DNA from: Sphingomonas sp. dw_22
GTDB lineage: Bacteria > Pseudomonadota > Alphaproteobacteria > Sphingomonadales > Sphingomonadaceae
Length of the DNA stretch: 64,000 nucleotides
Assembly (NCBI RefSeq): GCF_018449795.1
Contig: NZ_JAAVVE010000018.1
Coordinates: 1-64,000 of the forward strand
Direction of reading: 5' to 3'
The notes under the pieces were generated by a model, which saw nothing but the letters and a program-made list of their open reading frames with translations, was not told where the DNA came from and made no database searches. Numbering within the stretch: position 1 is the stretch's first letter; every line of letters begins with the position of its first letter. Of the stretch, positions 1 to 8,076 are shown piece by piece. A program made the translations under genes and the position numbers.

Positions 1-2496
1 ACGTTGCTGCGCGGTGTCGCGCCCACCGGCACGAATGTGATCGGTGTCGACCGTGCCTCGATCGAGAAGAGCGGCGTCGTTTCCTCGAACGATCTGCTGG
101 CGGACATTCCCCAGGTCGCGAACCTGTTCAACACGATCCCGAAGGGCGGTTCGGACGCGGGCCTGCCGCTGGTGCGCCCCAATATCCGCGGCCTGGGCGG
201 CTCGGGCAGCAACACGACGCTGGTGCTGCTGAACGGCCATCGGCTGGTGAGCGTCGGCGTGACGGTGACGACGCCCGACGTCTCGGTGATCCCGCCCGGC
301 GTGATCGAGCGCGTCGAGATCGTGCCGGACGGCGGCTCGGCCACCTATGGCTCGGATGCGATCGGCGGCGTCATCAACTTCATCACGCGCACCCGGTTCG
401 ACGGGGTCGAGGCGGATGCCCGCTACGGCTTCGCCGACGGTTACGATACGATCGACGCGAACCTGACCGTCGGCAAGGATTGGGGCTCGGGCTCGATCTT
501 CGCTTCCTATGCCTATGACTGGCACAACAACATCCTCGGTTCCGAGCGCGACTATGTGACCCAACTCTCGAAGGACGGCGTCGATTCGCGCAGCACCTCG
601 TGCATGCCGGGCAACGTCACTGCGAACGGCATCAACTATCCGCTGCCGGGCCTGACCGCGGGGCCGTTGAACCGCTGCGACCTGGGCGAGACCACCGACT
701 ATTATCCGCGCGAGACGCGGCACTCGGTGTTCGTCGGCTTCGTGCAGGATCTGAGCGATCGTGCGACGCTGAACATCTCCGGCTATTGGTCGCGCCGGCA
801 GACCGACAACGTCGTCAACCAGACGACGGGCTCGGGTGTCATCACATCCGCGAATCCCTATTTCCGCCCGATCGCCGGCGAGACGCAGCAGACCGTGGCG
901 TTCGGTTTCGAGCCAGCCTTCGGCGCCTATCGCCACGTCAATCCGCAACTGGATTCCTGGGGCATCACGCCCACGCTGACCTACAAGCTGGGCTCGCGCT
1001 GGCAGGTGCGTGCCGAGGGTAATTACGGACGCAGCGCGACGGTGGTGTACGATCACCAGCTCAACCAGCTCGCGATCAACGATGCGCTCGCCGGCACGAC
1101 GACCGCCACCGCGCTCAATCCCTATGACGTAACCGCGAGCGCGCCCGCCGTGCTCGCCAATCTGGGCGACTTCATCAACTATGCCCATGCGAACCAGGAG
1201 CTTGCCGATGGGCGCGTGATCCTGGACGGCCCGTTGTTCGCCTTGCCGGGCGGCGACGTGCAGCTCGCGGTCGGCGGCGAGTTCCGCCACGACGTGCTCG
1301 ACGGCTCGACCTATATCGGCCCTGTCGTCGGCAGCGGCCAGCGGACCAGCTCGCACAGCCGCACGACGCGCAACATCACTTCGTTCTTCGGCGAACTCCA
1401 TGTGCCCATCATCGGCCCGGAGAACAGCATGCCCGGCCTTCGGGCGCTCGAGCTGTCGGGTTCGCTGCGCTATGACGATTACAACGACGTGGGCGGCACG
1501 ACCAATCCGAAGATCGGCGCGACCTACAAGCCGTTCGACAGCGTCACCATCCGCGGCAACTGGGGTACCTCGTTCAACGCCCCCAGCATGGCGGACAGCA
1601 CCAACACGGTCGATCTGCGCGCGCAGATCTTCGCCAACAGCAGTTGGCTGGTACCGGACGGCACGGCGGCGGATCGGGGGCGGACGACCGTGCTCTATGC
1701 CGGCGGCTTCTCCGAGCTGCAGCCGGAGAAGGCGGACACCTGGTCGGCGGGTGCCGACTGGAAGCCCGAATTCGCTCCAGGCCTGACGCTGAGCGCGACC
1801 TATTTCAACGTCCATTACAGCAACCAGATCGGCCTCGCGCCCTTTTCGTCGCCGAACCTGTTCTCGGATCCCAGCTACGCCGATTTCTACATCCTCAATC
1901 CCACCCAGGCGCAGCTCGAATCGATCTTCAACGGCGTCCGTCTCGATGGCACCACGAGCATCGCCTCGCTGTATGAGAACGGGAAGTCGCCCTATCTCTA
2001 TGTCGATGCCCGCCGGCACAATTTCGCGACGGTCGATATCGACGGAATCGATTTCAACCTGAACTATGTGCAGCGGACCGGCTTCGGGTCCGTCAATTTC
2101 AACTTCGGCGGCACCAACATGCTCAATCGCCATACCAAGGCGAATGCGAATGCGGTCGAAGTCGACAATCTGGCGAACGGCACCCGCCGCCTGAGCTTCA
2201 TCGGCGCGATCGGCGCGACCGCAGGCCCGATCTCCGGCCAGGTCCGCTACAATTACGGCGGCGGCTATCCGATCCTGGGCGTAGCCGATCAGGACCGGAT
2301 CGAATCGTTCCAGACGGTGGCGCTGAACCTCGCTTACTCGCTGGACGGGCCGGGCGCGCTGTCGGGGCTTCAGTTCTCGCTGAACGTCGACAATCTGTTC
2401 GACACCGATCCGCCGTATATCAACCGCTCTCCCGGCTATGCGAACGGCTCGACGTTCGGCCGGCTGGTCACCCTGGGCGTCAAGAAGAAGTTCTGA
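1..2496 (+). CDS. TonB-dependent outer-membrane receptor, 5' end outside the window
   Basis: This is the distal part of a TonB-dependent receptor that imports a substrate across the outer membrane using TonB energy. The frame is open from base 1 and has no signal peptide, so the true start lies upstream. The plug domain is visible from the first residues, with LLNGHRLVSVG and VERVEIVPDGGSATYGSDAIGGV-type plug motifs (residues about 75-125). It is followed by a long beta-barrel of alternating aromatic strands ending in the terminal Phe typical of barrel assembly (GVKKKF). An esterase-like exported hydrolase follows after a hairpin, which suggests a carbohydrate ester or related substrate, but the ligand cannot be read from the sequence. 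Family assignment is secure. Confidence 0.93.
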   Translation, partial: TLLRGVAPTGTNVIGVDRASIEKSGVVSSNDLLADIPQVANLFNTIPKGGSDAGLPLVRPNIRGLGGSGSNTTLVLLNGHRLVSVGVTVTTPDVSVIPPGVIERVEIVPDGGSATYGSDAIGGVINFITRTRFDGVEADARYGFADGYDTIDANLTVGKDWGSGSIFASYAYDWHNNILGSERDYVTQLSKDGVDSRSTSCMPGNVTANGINYPLPGLTAGPLNRCDLGETTDYYPRETRHSVFVGFVQDLSDRATLNISGYWSRRQTDNVVNQTTGSGVITSANPYFRPIAGETQQTVAFGFEPAFGAYRHVNPQLDSWGITPTLTYKLGSRWQVRAEGNYGRSATVVYDHQLNQLAINDALAGTTTATALNPYDVTASAPAVLANLGDFINYAHANQELADGRVILDGPLFALPGGDVQLAVGGEFRHDVLDGSTYIGPVVGSGQRTSSHSRTTRNITSFFGELHVPIIGPENSMPGLRALELSGSLRYDDYNDVGGTTNPKIGATYKPFDSVTIRGNWGTSFNAPSMADSTNTVDLRAQIFANSSWLVPDGTAADRGRTTVLYAGGFSELQPEKADTWSAGADWKPEFAPGLTLSATYFNVHYSNQIGLAPFSSPNLFSDPSYADFYILNPTQAQLESIFNGVRLDGTTSIASLYENGKSPYLYVDARRHNFATVDIDGIDFNLNYVQRTGFGSVNFNFGGTNMLNRHTKANANAVEVDNLANGTRRLSFIGAIGATAGPISGQVRYNYGGGYPILGVADQDRIESFQTVALNLAYSLDGPGALSGLQFSLNVDNLFDTDPPYINRSPGYANGSTFGRLVTLGVKKKF

Positions 2497-2508
2497 CGCT
2501 GCGATGCG

Positions 2509-2551
2509 CCGCCGGCTACCCTGCCATGGGTAGCCGGCGGACATGCGTTTT
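2509..2551 (+). terminator. Strong hairpin after the TBDR gene
   Basis: A perfect 13-bp stem (2509-2521 with 2528-2540) has a 6-base loop (TGCCAT). It starts 12 bases after the TBDR stop codon. The nearest T-run (TTTT, 2548-2551) is 7 bases beyond the stem, so this is either a weak intrinsic terminator or an RNA-stabilising 3' hairpin that lowers expression of the next gene. The stem is seen directly; the function is inferred. Confidence 0.6.
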
Positions 2552-2573
2552 GGATTTACGAGAGGATTAGGCG

Positions 2574-4733
2574 ATGCGACGACATTTCCTGCGCGCGGTG
2601 GCGATCGGCGCTCTCCTGGCCGGCGGCACCGCGCAGGCGCAAACCCAGCCCAAGCCACCCGCACCCGGCATGCCCCCGGGGGACGAGGGGCTGACGCGGA
2701 GTCCGCTCAGCGAATCCTTCGTCGCGCTTGCCTATCCCGCGCTCAGCAAGCGTGTCGTCGAGATCGAGGCGCTTCGCACGGCCGAGGATGTCCGCGCCCG
2801 CCAGCGGCGGGTCCGCCAGCGCATCCTGGACCGCATCGGCGGCCTGCCGGATCGCGCGAACCCGCTCAACGCCCGCGTTACGCGCAAGTCCGAAGGCGAG
2901 GGTTTTCGCGAAGAGAATCTGGTGTTCGACAGCCTGCCGGGCATGCGGGTGACGGCCAATCTCTATCTGCCCGCGACGGGTGCGAAGGCGCCGGCGATCG
3001 TCGCCTTTCCAGGCCATGGCCCCTGGGGCAAGCTGGCCTACCACTTCTTCGGCATATCGATGGCGCGCGAGGGGATCGCGGTGCTCTCGATCGATCTGCC
3101 GGGCGAGGGCGAGCGCGTCCAATATGTCGATCCTGCCACCGGCCAGTCGCGCGTCGGTCCTTCGACCAGCGAGCATGGCATGGATGCCTTCGCGGTGATG
3201 GCGGGCGGCGATCACGTGGCGCGCTATTTCGTCAACGACGGGATGCGCGCGATCGACTATCTCGCCAGCCGCGCGGATATCGATGCTTCGAAGATCGGCG
3301 TGTTCGGCTGCTCGGGCGGCGGCACGGTCGCGGCCTATGTCGGCGGGCTTGACACGCGCGTGAAGGCGACCGCGGTCGCCTGCTACATGAACGATTTCGC
3401 GCACCTCCTGCCGGTGCAGGGCCCGCAGGAGGCCGAGCAGACCATCCCCGGCTTCATCCCGGACGGGCTGGATCTGCCCGACTGGATGGAGCTGGCCGCG
3501 CCCAATCCCTATGCGATCGTCTCCACCTACGACGACATGTTTCCCTATACGGGTGCGCGGGCGGCGTATCAGGAGGGGCGGCAGTTCTGGGGGCTGCTGG
3601 GCGCGTCGGGCAAGCTGAGCTGGATCACCGGCCCCGGCGGCCACGGCAATATCGCGCCGCTTCAGGGGCAGATCGCGGCGTTCTTTCATGATACGCTGGG
3701 TGGCGTGCCGGGGCCGTCCTTTCCCGCGCCGCCCTTCCGCGCGACCGACGAATGGCGCGCCAGGCTGCAAGTGACGGAAAGCGGGCAGGTCTCCACCGCG
3801 CCGGGCGGCAGCGCGACGATCCAGTCGGCCAATGCGGCGCGGGCGCTGAAGCTGGCGGCGAAGCCCGCGGTCGTGACCGATGCCGAACAGGCGGCGGCGC
3901 TGAACGCGAAGCTTGCGGCCGTTGCCCGCGAGGTGGCCGCGATTCAGGTGATCCCGGGAGGCACGCCGCAGGTCGATATGGGTGACCTGGCGCTGGATCA
4001 GGGCTTCCTGGTGCGGAAGCTGAGCTTCCAGTCCTTCCTCGGCCTGCTTCCCGCGGCGCTCGTCCAGGGCACGCCGGATTCGCAAGGCCCGGTGATGCTG
4101 CTGATGGAGGCGGATGCGCTCGATCCGGTTTCCGCCACTGTGCGGAAGCTGGCCGGTGCCGGCTGGCGCGTGCTGGTGATCCAGGCGCGCGGGGCCGAGG
4201 GCATCCAGCGCGGCGAGGACGACATGATCGGCGATCAGAACCGCATGGCGCTGCGTGCCTTCGTGGTCGGCCGCACGCTGCCGGGCATCCGTGCCGACGA
4301 CCTGATCGCCGCGCTCGACTGGCTCCAGTCCAAGGGGATGAACGACGTATCGCTGGTGGCGATCGGCAGTGCGACCGTGCCGGCCGCGCATGTCGCGCTG
4401 CTCGACGGTCGCGTCCATACCCTGGTGCTCGAAAAGGGGCTGGCTTCGTGGCGCAACGCCGTCTCGTTGCCGATGCAGCAGGATCTGCCGCCGAACACCA
4501 TCCCGGGGGCGCTGCGGCACTATGACCTTCCGGATCTCATCACCGCCACCCGTGCCTGCAAGGTCGTGATCCTGGATCCCGCCGACGGCATGGGCGCCGC
4601 GCTCGGCAAGGCGGATATCGACAGCATCTATGCCCAGCCGCTGGCGTGGCTGAACCACGGCCGAAGCGGCCGGTTGCAGCTTCTGTCCGGCGGCGGCGAT
4701 CTTGCGGCGGGCGCGCTGGAATGCCCGCGATGA
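2574..4733 (+). CDS. Exported alpha/beta-hydrolase (acetylxylan-esterase-like) with a second hydrolase-like domain
   Basis: 719 residues. The N-terminal signal peptide ends near TAQAQT (residue about 25), so the protein is periplasmic or secreted. Residues about 100-380 form an alpha/beta-hydrolase of the dienelactone hydrolase/acetylxylan esterase kind: oxyanion region FPGHGPWG, nucleophile elbow GCSGGG with Ser247, and a late His357 in GGHGN. Residues about 470-715 look like a second alpha/beta fold (a VMLLMEAD strand, then VLVIQARG, then SLVAIGSATV) in which the nucleophile elbow is not a canonical GxSxG, so it is probably inactive. The start ATG has a GAGAGGA ribosome site 5 bases or so upstream. 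It probably de-esterifies a glycan brought in with the preceding TBDR; the substrate is unknown. Confidence 0.8.
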   Translation: MRRHFLRAVAIGALLAGGTAQAQTQPKPPAPGMPPGDEGLTRSPLSESFVALAYPALSKRVVEIEALRTAEDVRARQRRVRQRILDRIGGLPDRANPLNARVTRKSEGEGFREENLVFDSLPGMRVTANLYLPATGAKAPAIVAFPGHGPWGKLAYHFFGISMAREGIAVLSIDLPGEGERVQYVDPATGQSRVGPSTSEHGMDAFAVMAGGDHVARYFVNDGMRAIDYLASRADIDASKIGVFGCSGGGTVAAYVGGLDTRVKATAVACYMNDFAHLLPVQGPQEAEQTIPGFIPDGLDLPDWMELAAPNPYAIVSTYDDMFPYTGARAAYQEGRQFWGLLGASGKLSWITGPGGHGNIAPLQGQIAAFFHDTLGGVPGPSFPAPPFRATDEWRARLQVTESGQVSTAPGGSATIQSANAARALKLAAKPAVVTDAEQAAALNAKLAAVAREVAAIQVIPGGTPQVDMGDLALDQGFLVRKLSFQSFLGLLPAALVQGTPDSQGPVMLLMEADALDPVSATVRKLAGAGWRVLVIQARGAEGIQRGEDDMIGDQNRMALRAFVVGRTLPGIRADDLIAALDWLQSKGMNDVSLVAIGSATVPAAHVALLDGRVHTLVLEKGLASWRNAVSLPMQQDLPPNTIPGALRHYDLPDLITATRACKVVILDPADGMGAALGKADIDSIYAQPLAWLNHGRSGRLQLLSGGGDLAAGALECPR

Positions 4734-4789
4734 CCGTCATCCGGTGGCGGGCTTGACGATCGGCCCGCGCCGCAAACCTATCCTCTCCT

Positions 4790-4824
4790 GGGCATGGGCC
4801 GATACCGGTCCATGCCCATTTTTT
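4790..4824 (+). terminator. Rho-independent terminator after the esterase gene
   Basis: An 8-bp stem, GGGCATGG (4790-4797) with CCATGCCC (4810-4817), is followed at once by ATTTTTT (4818-4824). This is a standard intrinsic terminator and separates the esterase from the CitE/CaiB genes. Confidence 0.8.
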
Positions 4825-4920
4825 GGCCGGGAGAGTTGAGTGCGCAGCCATGGCGGCAATAGTTGCCAGCCTGGCCCGGCGATGCGATGGCGTGAGCGTC
4901 GTTCGATCCCGGAGCCGTTC

Positions 4921-5763
4921 GTGAAGCTCAGATCCCTGCTATTCGTCCCCGGCGACCGGCCGGAACGCTTCGCCAAGGCCGAGGCGAGCGGGGCCGACGC
5001 GCTGATCCTCGACCTGGAGGATTCGGTCGCGGCGGAGAAGAAGCCCGAAGCGCGCGCGGCGATCTCGGAATGGCTGTCGGGCGAGCGGCGGGTGCCGTGT
5101 TTCGTCCGGGTCAATCCGCTCGACGGTGAACAGATCCGTGCCGATCTCGATGCGGTGCTGGGTGCGGGGCCTGACGGGATCGTACTGCCCAAGGCGGAAG
5201 GCGCGGCTTCGGTGCACCGGCTCGTCGAGATGGCGGGTGGGAATTGCCCGCCGATCCTGCCGATCGCCAGCGAGACGCCGGCGGCGATATTCCAGCTTGG
5301 CACCTATGCCGATGTCGCCGCGCATCTGGCCGGCGTGACCTGGGGCGCGGAGGATCTGCCCGCCGCGATCGGCGCGGCCACTTCGCGCAATCCGGACGGC
5401 AGCTATACCGCGCCCTATGAGATGGTCCGCGCGCTCGCTTTGTTCGGCGCGCATGCCGCGGGCGTGGCGGCGATCGAGACTGTCTATCCCGACATCGCCG
5501 ATGCCGAGGGGCTTGCCGCTTATGTCGCGCGGGGGCAGCGCGACGGCTTCACCGGCATGATGGCGATCCATCCGACGCAGGTCGCCGCGATCAATGCGGG
5601 CTTCACGCCGAGCGAGGCGCAGATCGCGCATGCCCGCGCGGTGGTGCGGGCATTCGCCGACAACCCTGGGGCGGGCGCGCTCAAGCTCGACGGCAGGATG
5701 ATCGACCAGCCGCACCTGAAGCAGGCGCGCGCGCTGCTGGTGCGGGCCGGCTTGCCGATTTGA
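4921..5763 (+). CDS. CitE-like HpcH/HpaI-family lyase (malyl/citramalyl-CoA lyase type)
   Basis: 280 residues from GTG 4921, which has GGAG at 4911-4914 with a 6-base spacing and gives the family's usual N-terminus (KLRSLLFVPGDRPERF). An upstream in-frame GTG at 4840 would add 27 residues with no homology. TIM-barrel motifs of the CitE group are present: LDLEDSV (Asp31, Glu33), RVNP, LPKAE, WGAEDLPA and MMAIHPTQV, covering the Mg2+ and acyl-CoA sites. Family members cleave or hydrolyse malyl-, methylmalyl- or citramalyl-CoA. The next gene is a CoA-transferase 31 bases downstream, so the pair probably activates a dicarboxylic or hydroxy acid to its CoA ester and cleaves it. The exact substrate is not readable. 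Confidence 0.85.
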   Translation: MKLRSLLFVPGDRPERFAKAEASGADALILDLEDSVAAEKKPEARAAISEWLSGERRVPCFVRVNPLDGEQIRADLDAVLGAGPDGIVLPKAEGAASVHRLVEMAGGNCPPILPIASETPAAIFQLGTYADVAAHLAGVTWGAEDLPAAIGAATSRNPDGSYTAPYEMVRALALFGAHAAGVAAIETVYPDIADAEGLAAYVARGQRDGFTGMMAIHPTQVAAINAGFTPSEAQIAHARAVVRAFADNPGAGALKLDGRMIDQPHLKQARALLVRAGLPI

Positions 5764-5794
5764 CCCGCCGCGCGCCGCGAACCTAGAAGACGCG

Positions 5795-7006
5795 ATGACC
5801 AATTCGGATACCCCGCGCGCCGCACCCTTGGCCGGACGGCGCGTGCTCGATCTCTCGCGGGTGCTGGCCGGACCCTGGTGCACGATGATCCTGGCCGATC
5901 TCGGCGCCGAAGTCGTCAAGGTGGAGAATCCGAACGGCGGCGACGATACCCGCCATTGGGGGCCGCCCTATGTCGGCGGCGAAGCGGCCTATTACCTCTG
6001 CGCCAACCGCAACAAGCAGAGCATCGCGATCGACCTCGCCAGTCCGGAAGGACAGGCGATCGTGCGCGAACTGGCCGCGCGCGCGGACGTGGTGGTGGAG
6101 AACTATAAATTGGGCGGGCTGGACCGGTTCGGGCTCGATTATGCGTCGCTGGCGGCGATCAACCCGGCGCTGATCTATTGCTCCATCTCGGGTTATGGCC
6201 GCAGCTCGCCGATCGCGGAGCGGCCGGGCTATGATTATATGATCCAGGCCGAGGGGGGGCTGATGGCCGTCACCGGCCCGGTGGACGGCGAGCCGATGAA
6301 GGTCGGCGTCGCGGTGGTGGATCTCTACACCGGCATGGCGGCGGCGCAGGCGATCCTGGCCGCGCTGATCGCGCGCGATCGCGACGGGCTGGGCCAGCAT
6401 ATCGACATGGCGCTTTACGACTGCCAACTCGCGATGATGGCAAATGTCGGTGCGGCCTATCTCGCGTCGGGCAATGAGCCGAAACGCTATGGCAATGGCC
6501 ATCCGGCGATCGTGCCCTATCAGACCTTCGAGACGCGTGACGGGCGGGTGGTGATCGCGGTGGGCAACGACCGGCAGTTCGCCGGCCTGTGCGGACTGAT
6601 GGGCAGGCCGGAGATCGCCGCCGACGAACGGTTCGCGCGCAATTCGGCGCGGGTGGAAAATCGCGATGCGCTGCTTGCCCTGTTGCAGCCGCTGATCGCC
6701 GAGCGCTCGACCGAAGCCTGGCTGGAGGGGCTGCGCGGCGCGGGGATACCCGGTGGCGAGGTGCGCGGCGTGGGAGCCGCGCTCCAGGCGCCGGAGACCC
6801 GCGCGCGTGACATGGTGCGGACGGTGCCGCATCCGACCGCGGGCGAGGTGGCGCTGGTGGGGTCGCCGCTCAAGCTCTCGGGCACGCCGGTCGTGGAGCC
6901 GGTTGCGCCGCCGCTGCTGGGGCAGGACGGCGACGCGGTGCTCGCCACACTGGGCTATACGGCGGAGCAGATCGCTGCCTTGCGCGCGCAGGGGGCGATT
7001 GGCTGA
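5795..7006 (+). CDS. CaiB/BaiF-family (class III) CoA-transferase
   Basis: 403 residues, a typical length for class III CoA-transferases, which move CoA between carboxylic acids through an aspartyl-CoA mixed anhydride. Family signatures are clear: VLDLSRVLAGPWCTMILADLGAEVVKVE-type N-terminus, NRNKQSIAIDL, YCSISGYG, and the catalytic Asp176 in VVDLYTGMAA. It lies 31 bases after the CitE-like gene and 50 bases before a LacI gene on the same strand, so it is likely co-transcribed with both. The pairing resembles CoA-transferase plus citramalyl-CoA lyase modules such as those for itaconate, but no hydratase gene is present here, so the pathway remains open. Confidence 0.9.
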   Translation: MTNSDTPRAAPLAGRRVLDLSRVLAGPWCTMILADLGAEVVKVENPNGGDDTRHWGPPYVGGEAAYYLCANRNKQSIAIDLASPEGQAIVRELAARADVVVENYKLGGLDRFGLDYASLAAINPALIYCSISGYGRSSPIAERPGYDYMIQAEGGLMAVTGPVDGEPMKVGVAVVDLYTGMAAAQAILAALIARDRDGLGQHIDMALYDCQLAMMANVGAAYLASGNEPKRYGNGHPAIVPYQTFETRDGRVVIAVGNDRQFAGLCGLMGRPEIAADERFARNSARVENRDALLALLQPLIAERSTEAWLEGLRGAGIPGGEVRGVGAALQAPETRARDMVRTVPHPTAGEVALVGSPLKLSGTPVVEPVAPPLLGQDGDAVLATLGYTAEQIAALRAQGAIG

Positions 7007-7056
7007 GCTTCGTCGCCGCGCTGGCATAGCAGCGCTTCCGCGGGCATAGCAGGACC

Positions 7057-8076
7057 ATGCCGGCGACGATCTGGGACGTGGCGAACGAAGTGGGGGTTTC
7101 GATCCGCACGGTTTCGCGCGTCCTGAACGATTCCCCTTTCGTGAACGAAAAGACGCGGACCAGCGTGAAGGCGGCGATCGAGCGGCTTGGCTTCTCGCCC
7201 AATTCGCGGGCGCGGGCGCTGGCATCCAGCCGCTCCAATCTGATCGGGCTGATCCACGAAGAAGTGAACGCGGCGGTGCTCGATCAGATGCAGCGCGGCA
7301 TCATCGACGTATGCGCACCCCGCCATGTCGAGCTGGTGATCCACCCCTCCAGCGGCGCATCGCCTACGGTGCTGGAGGATGTCGAGGCGTTCCTGCGGCG
7401 GTCGCGCGTGGACGGCGTGGTGGTGGGACCGCCGATGGCCGAAGTGAAGGGGTTGCCCGAACTGCTCGAGCGGCTCGGCGTTCCCGCGATCGGCGCGGCG
7501 GCGATGGCGCTTTCGGGCTATGACGGCAGCTTCCGGTACGAAGAGCGCGCGGCGACCGCGCAGATCGCGCGGCTTTTGCTCGACCTCGGCCATCGCCGGA
7601 TCGGGCTGGTGCGGGGGCCGGAGCGCTATCGCTCGGCGCACGAGCGGGCAGAGGGATTTTGCGGCGAGCTGGTGCGCGCGGGCGTAACGATCGCGCCGCA
7701 CCATATCGGCGCCGGCAATTACGGCTTCGTCTCGGGGATCGAGGCGGCACTGCCGATCCTTGCCACGCCCGATCGGCCGACGGCGATCTTCGCGAGCAAC
7801 GATTATATGGCCGCCGGGGTGATGAAGGCGGCGGCGCTGAGCGGCATTTCGGTGCCCGCCCAGCTATCGGTGGTGGGGTTCGACGACAGCGAGATGGCGA
7901 CGATGCTGCATCCTTCGCTCACCACCGTGCGCCGGCCCGTGCGCGAGCTGGCGCGACGGATGACCGAGCGGCTGTTCGATGCGATCGCGGCGCCCGCCGG
8001 GACGCGTGGGCATGGAACCCCGCTTCCTGTCCCGCTGGAATTGGTCGCCCGCGAATCGACCCGGCCGCCGGCCTGA
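7057..8076 (+). CDS. LacI-family transcriptional regulator
   Basis: 339 residues. The LacI helix-turn-helix is at residues 4-25 (TIWDVANEVGVSIRTVSRVLN), followed by the hinge helix and a periplasmic-binding-protein-like ligand domain (SNLIGLIHEE; FASNDYMAAGVMKAAALSG; LSVVGFDDSEMATMLHPSLTTV). It follows the CitE/CaiB pair and probably controls that operon or the TBDR/esterase genes. Its stop codon abuts, with no spacer, the stop codon of the convergent molybdoenzyme gene. I could not identify its operator with confidence. Confidence 0.93.
   Translation: MPATIWDVANEVGVSIRTVSRVLNDSPFVNEKTRTSVKAAIERLGFSPNSRARALASSRSNLIGLIHEEVNAAVLDQMQRGIIDVCAPRHVELVIHPSSGASPTVLEDVEAFLRRSRVDGVVVGPPMAEVKGLPELLERLGVPAIGAAAMALSGYDGSFRYEERAATAQIARLLLDLGHRRIGLVRGPERYRSAHERAEGFCGELVRAGVTIAPHHIGAGNYGFVSGIEAALPILATPDRPTAIFASNDYMAAGVMKAAALSGISVPAQLSVVGFDDSEMATMLHPSLTTVRRPVRELARRMTERLFDAIAAPAGTRGHGTPLPVPLELVARESTRPPA

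Noticed and set aside
2556-4658. 700-codon minus-strand frame opposite the esterase
   Set aside because: Low-complexity, basic translation; the plus-strand gene has a signal peptide, ribosome site and catalytic motifs.
4840-4920. GTG at 4840 as the start of the CitE-like gene (it does have GGGAGAG upstream)
   Set aside because: The extra 27 residues are not family-like and GTG 4921 has its own GGAG and the exact family N-terminus. It could still be a leader start.
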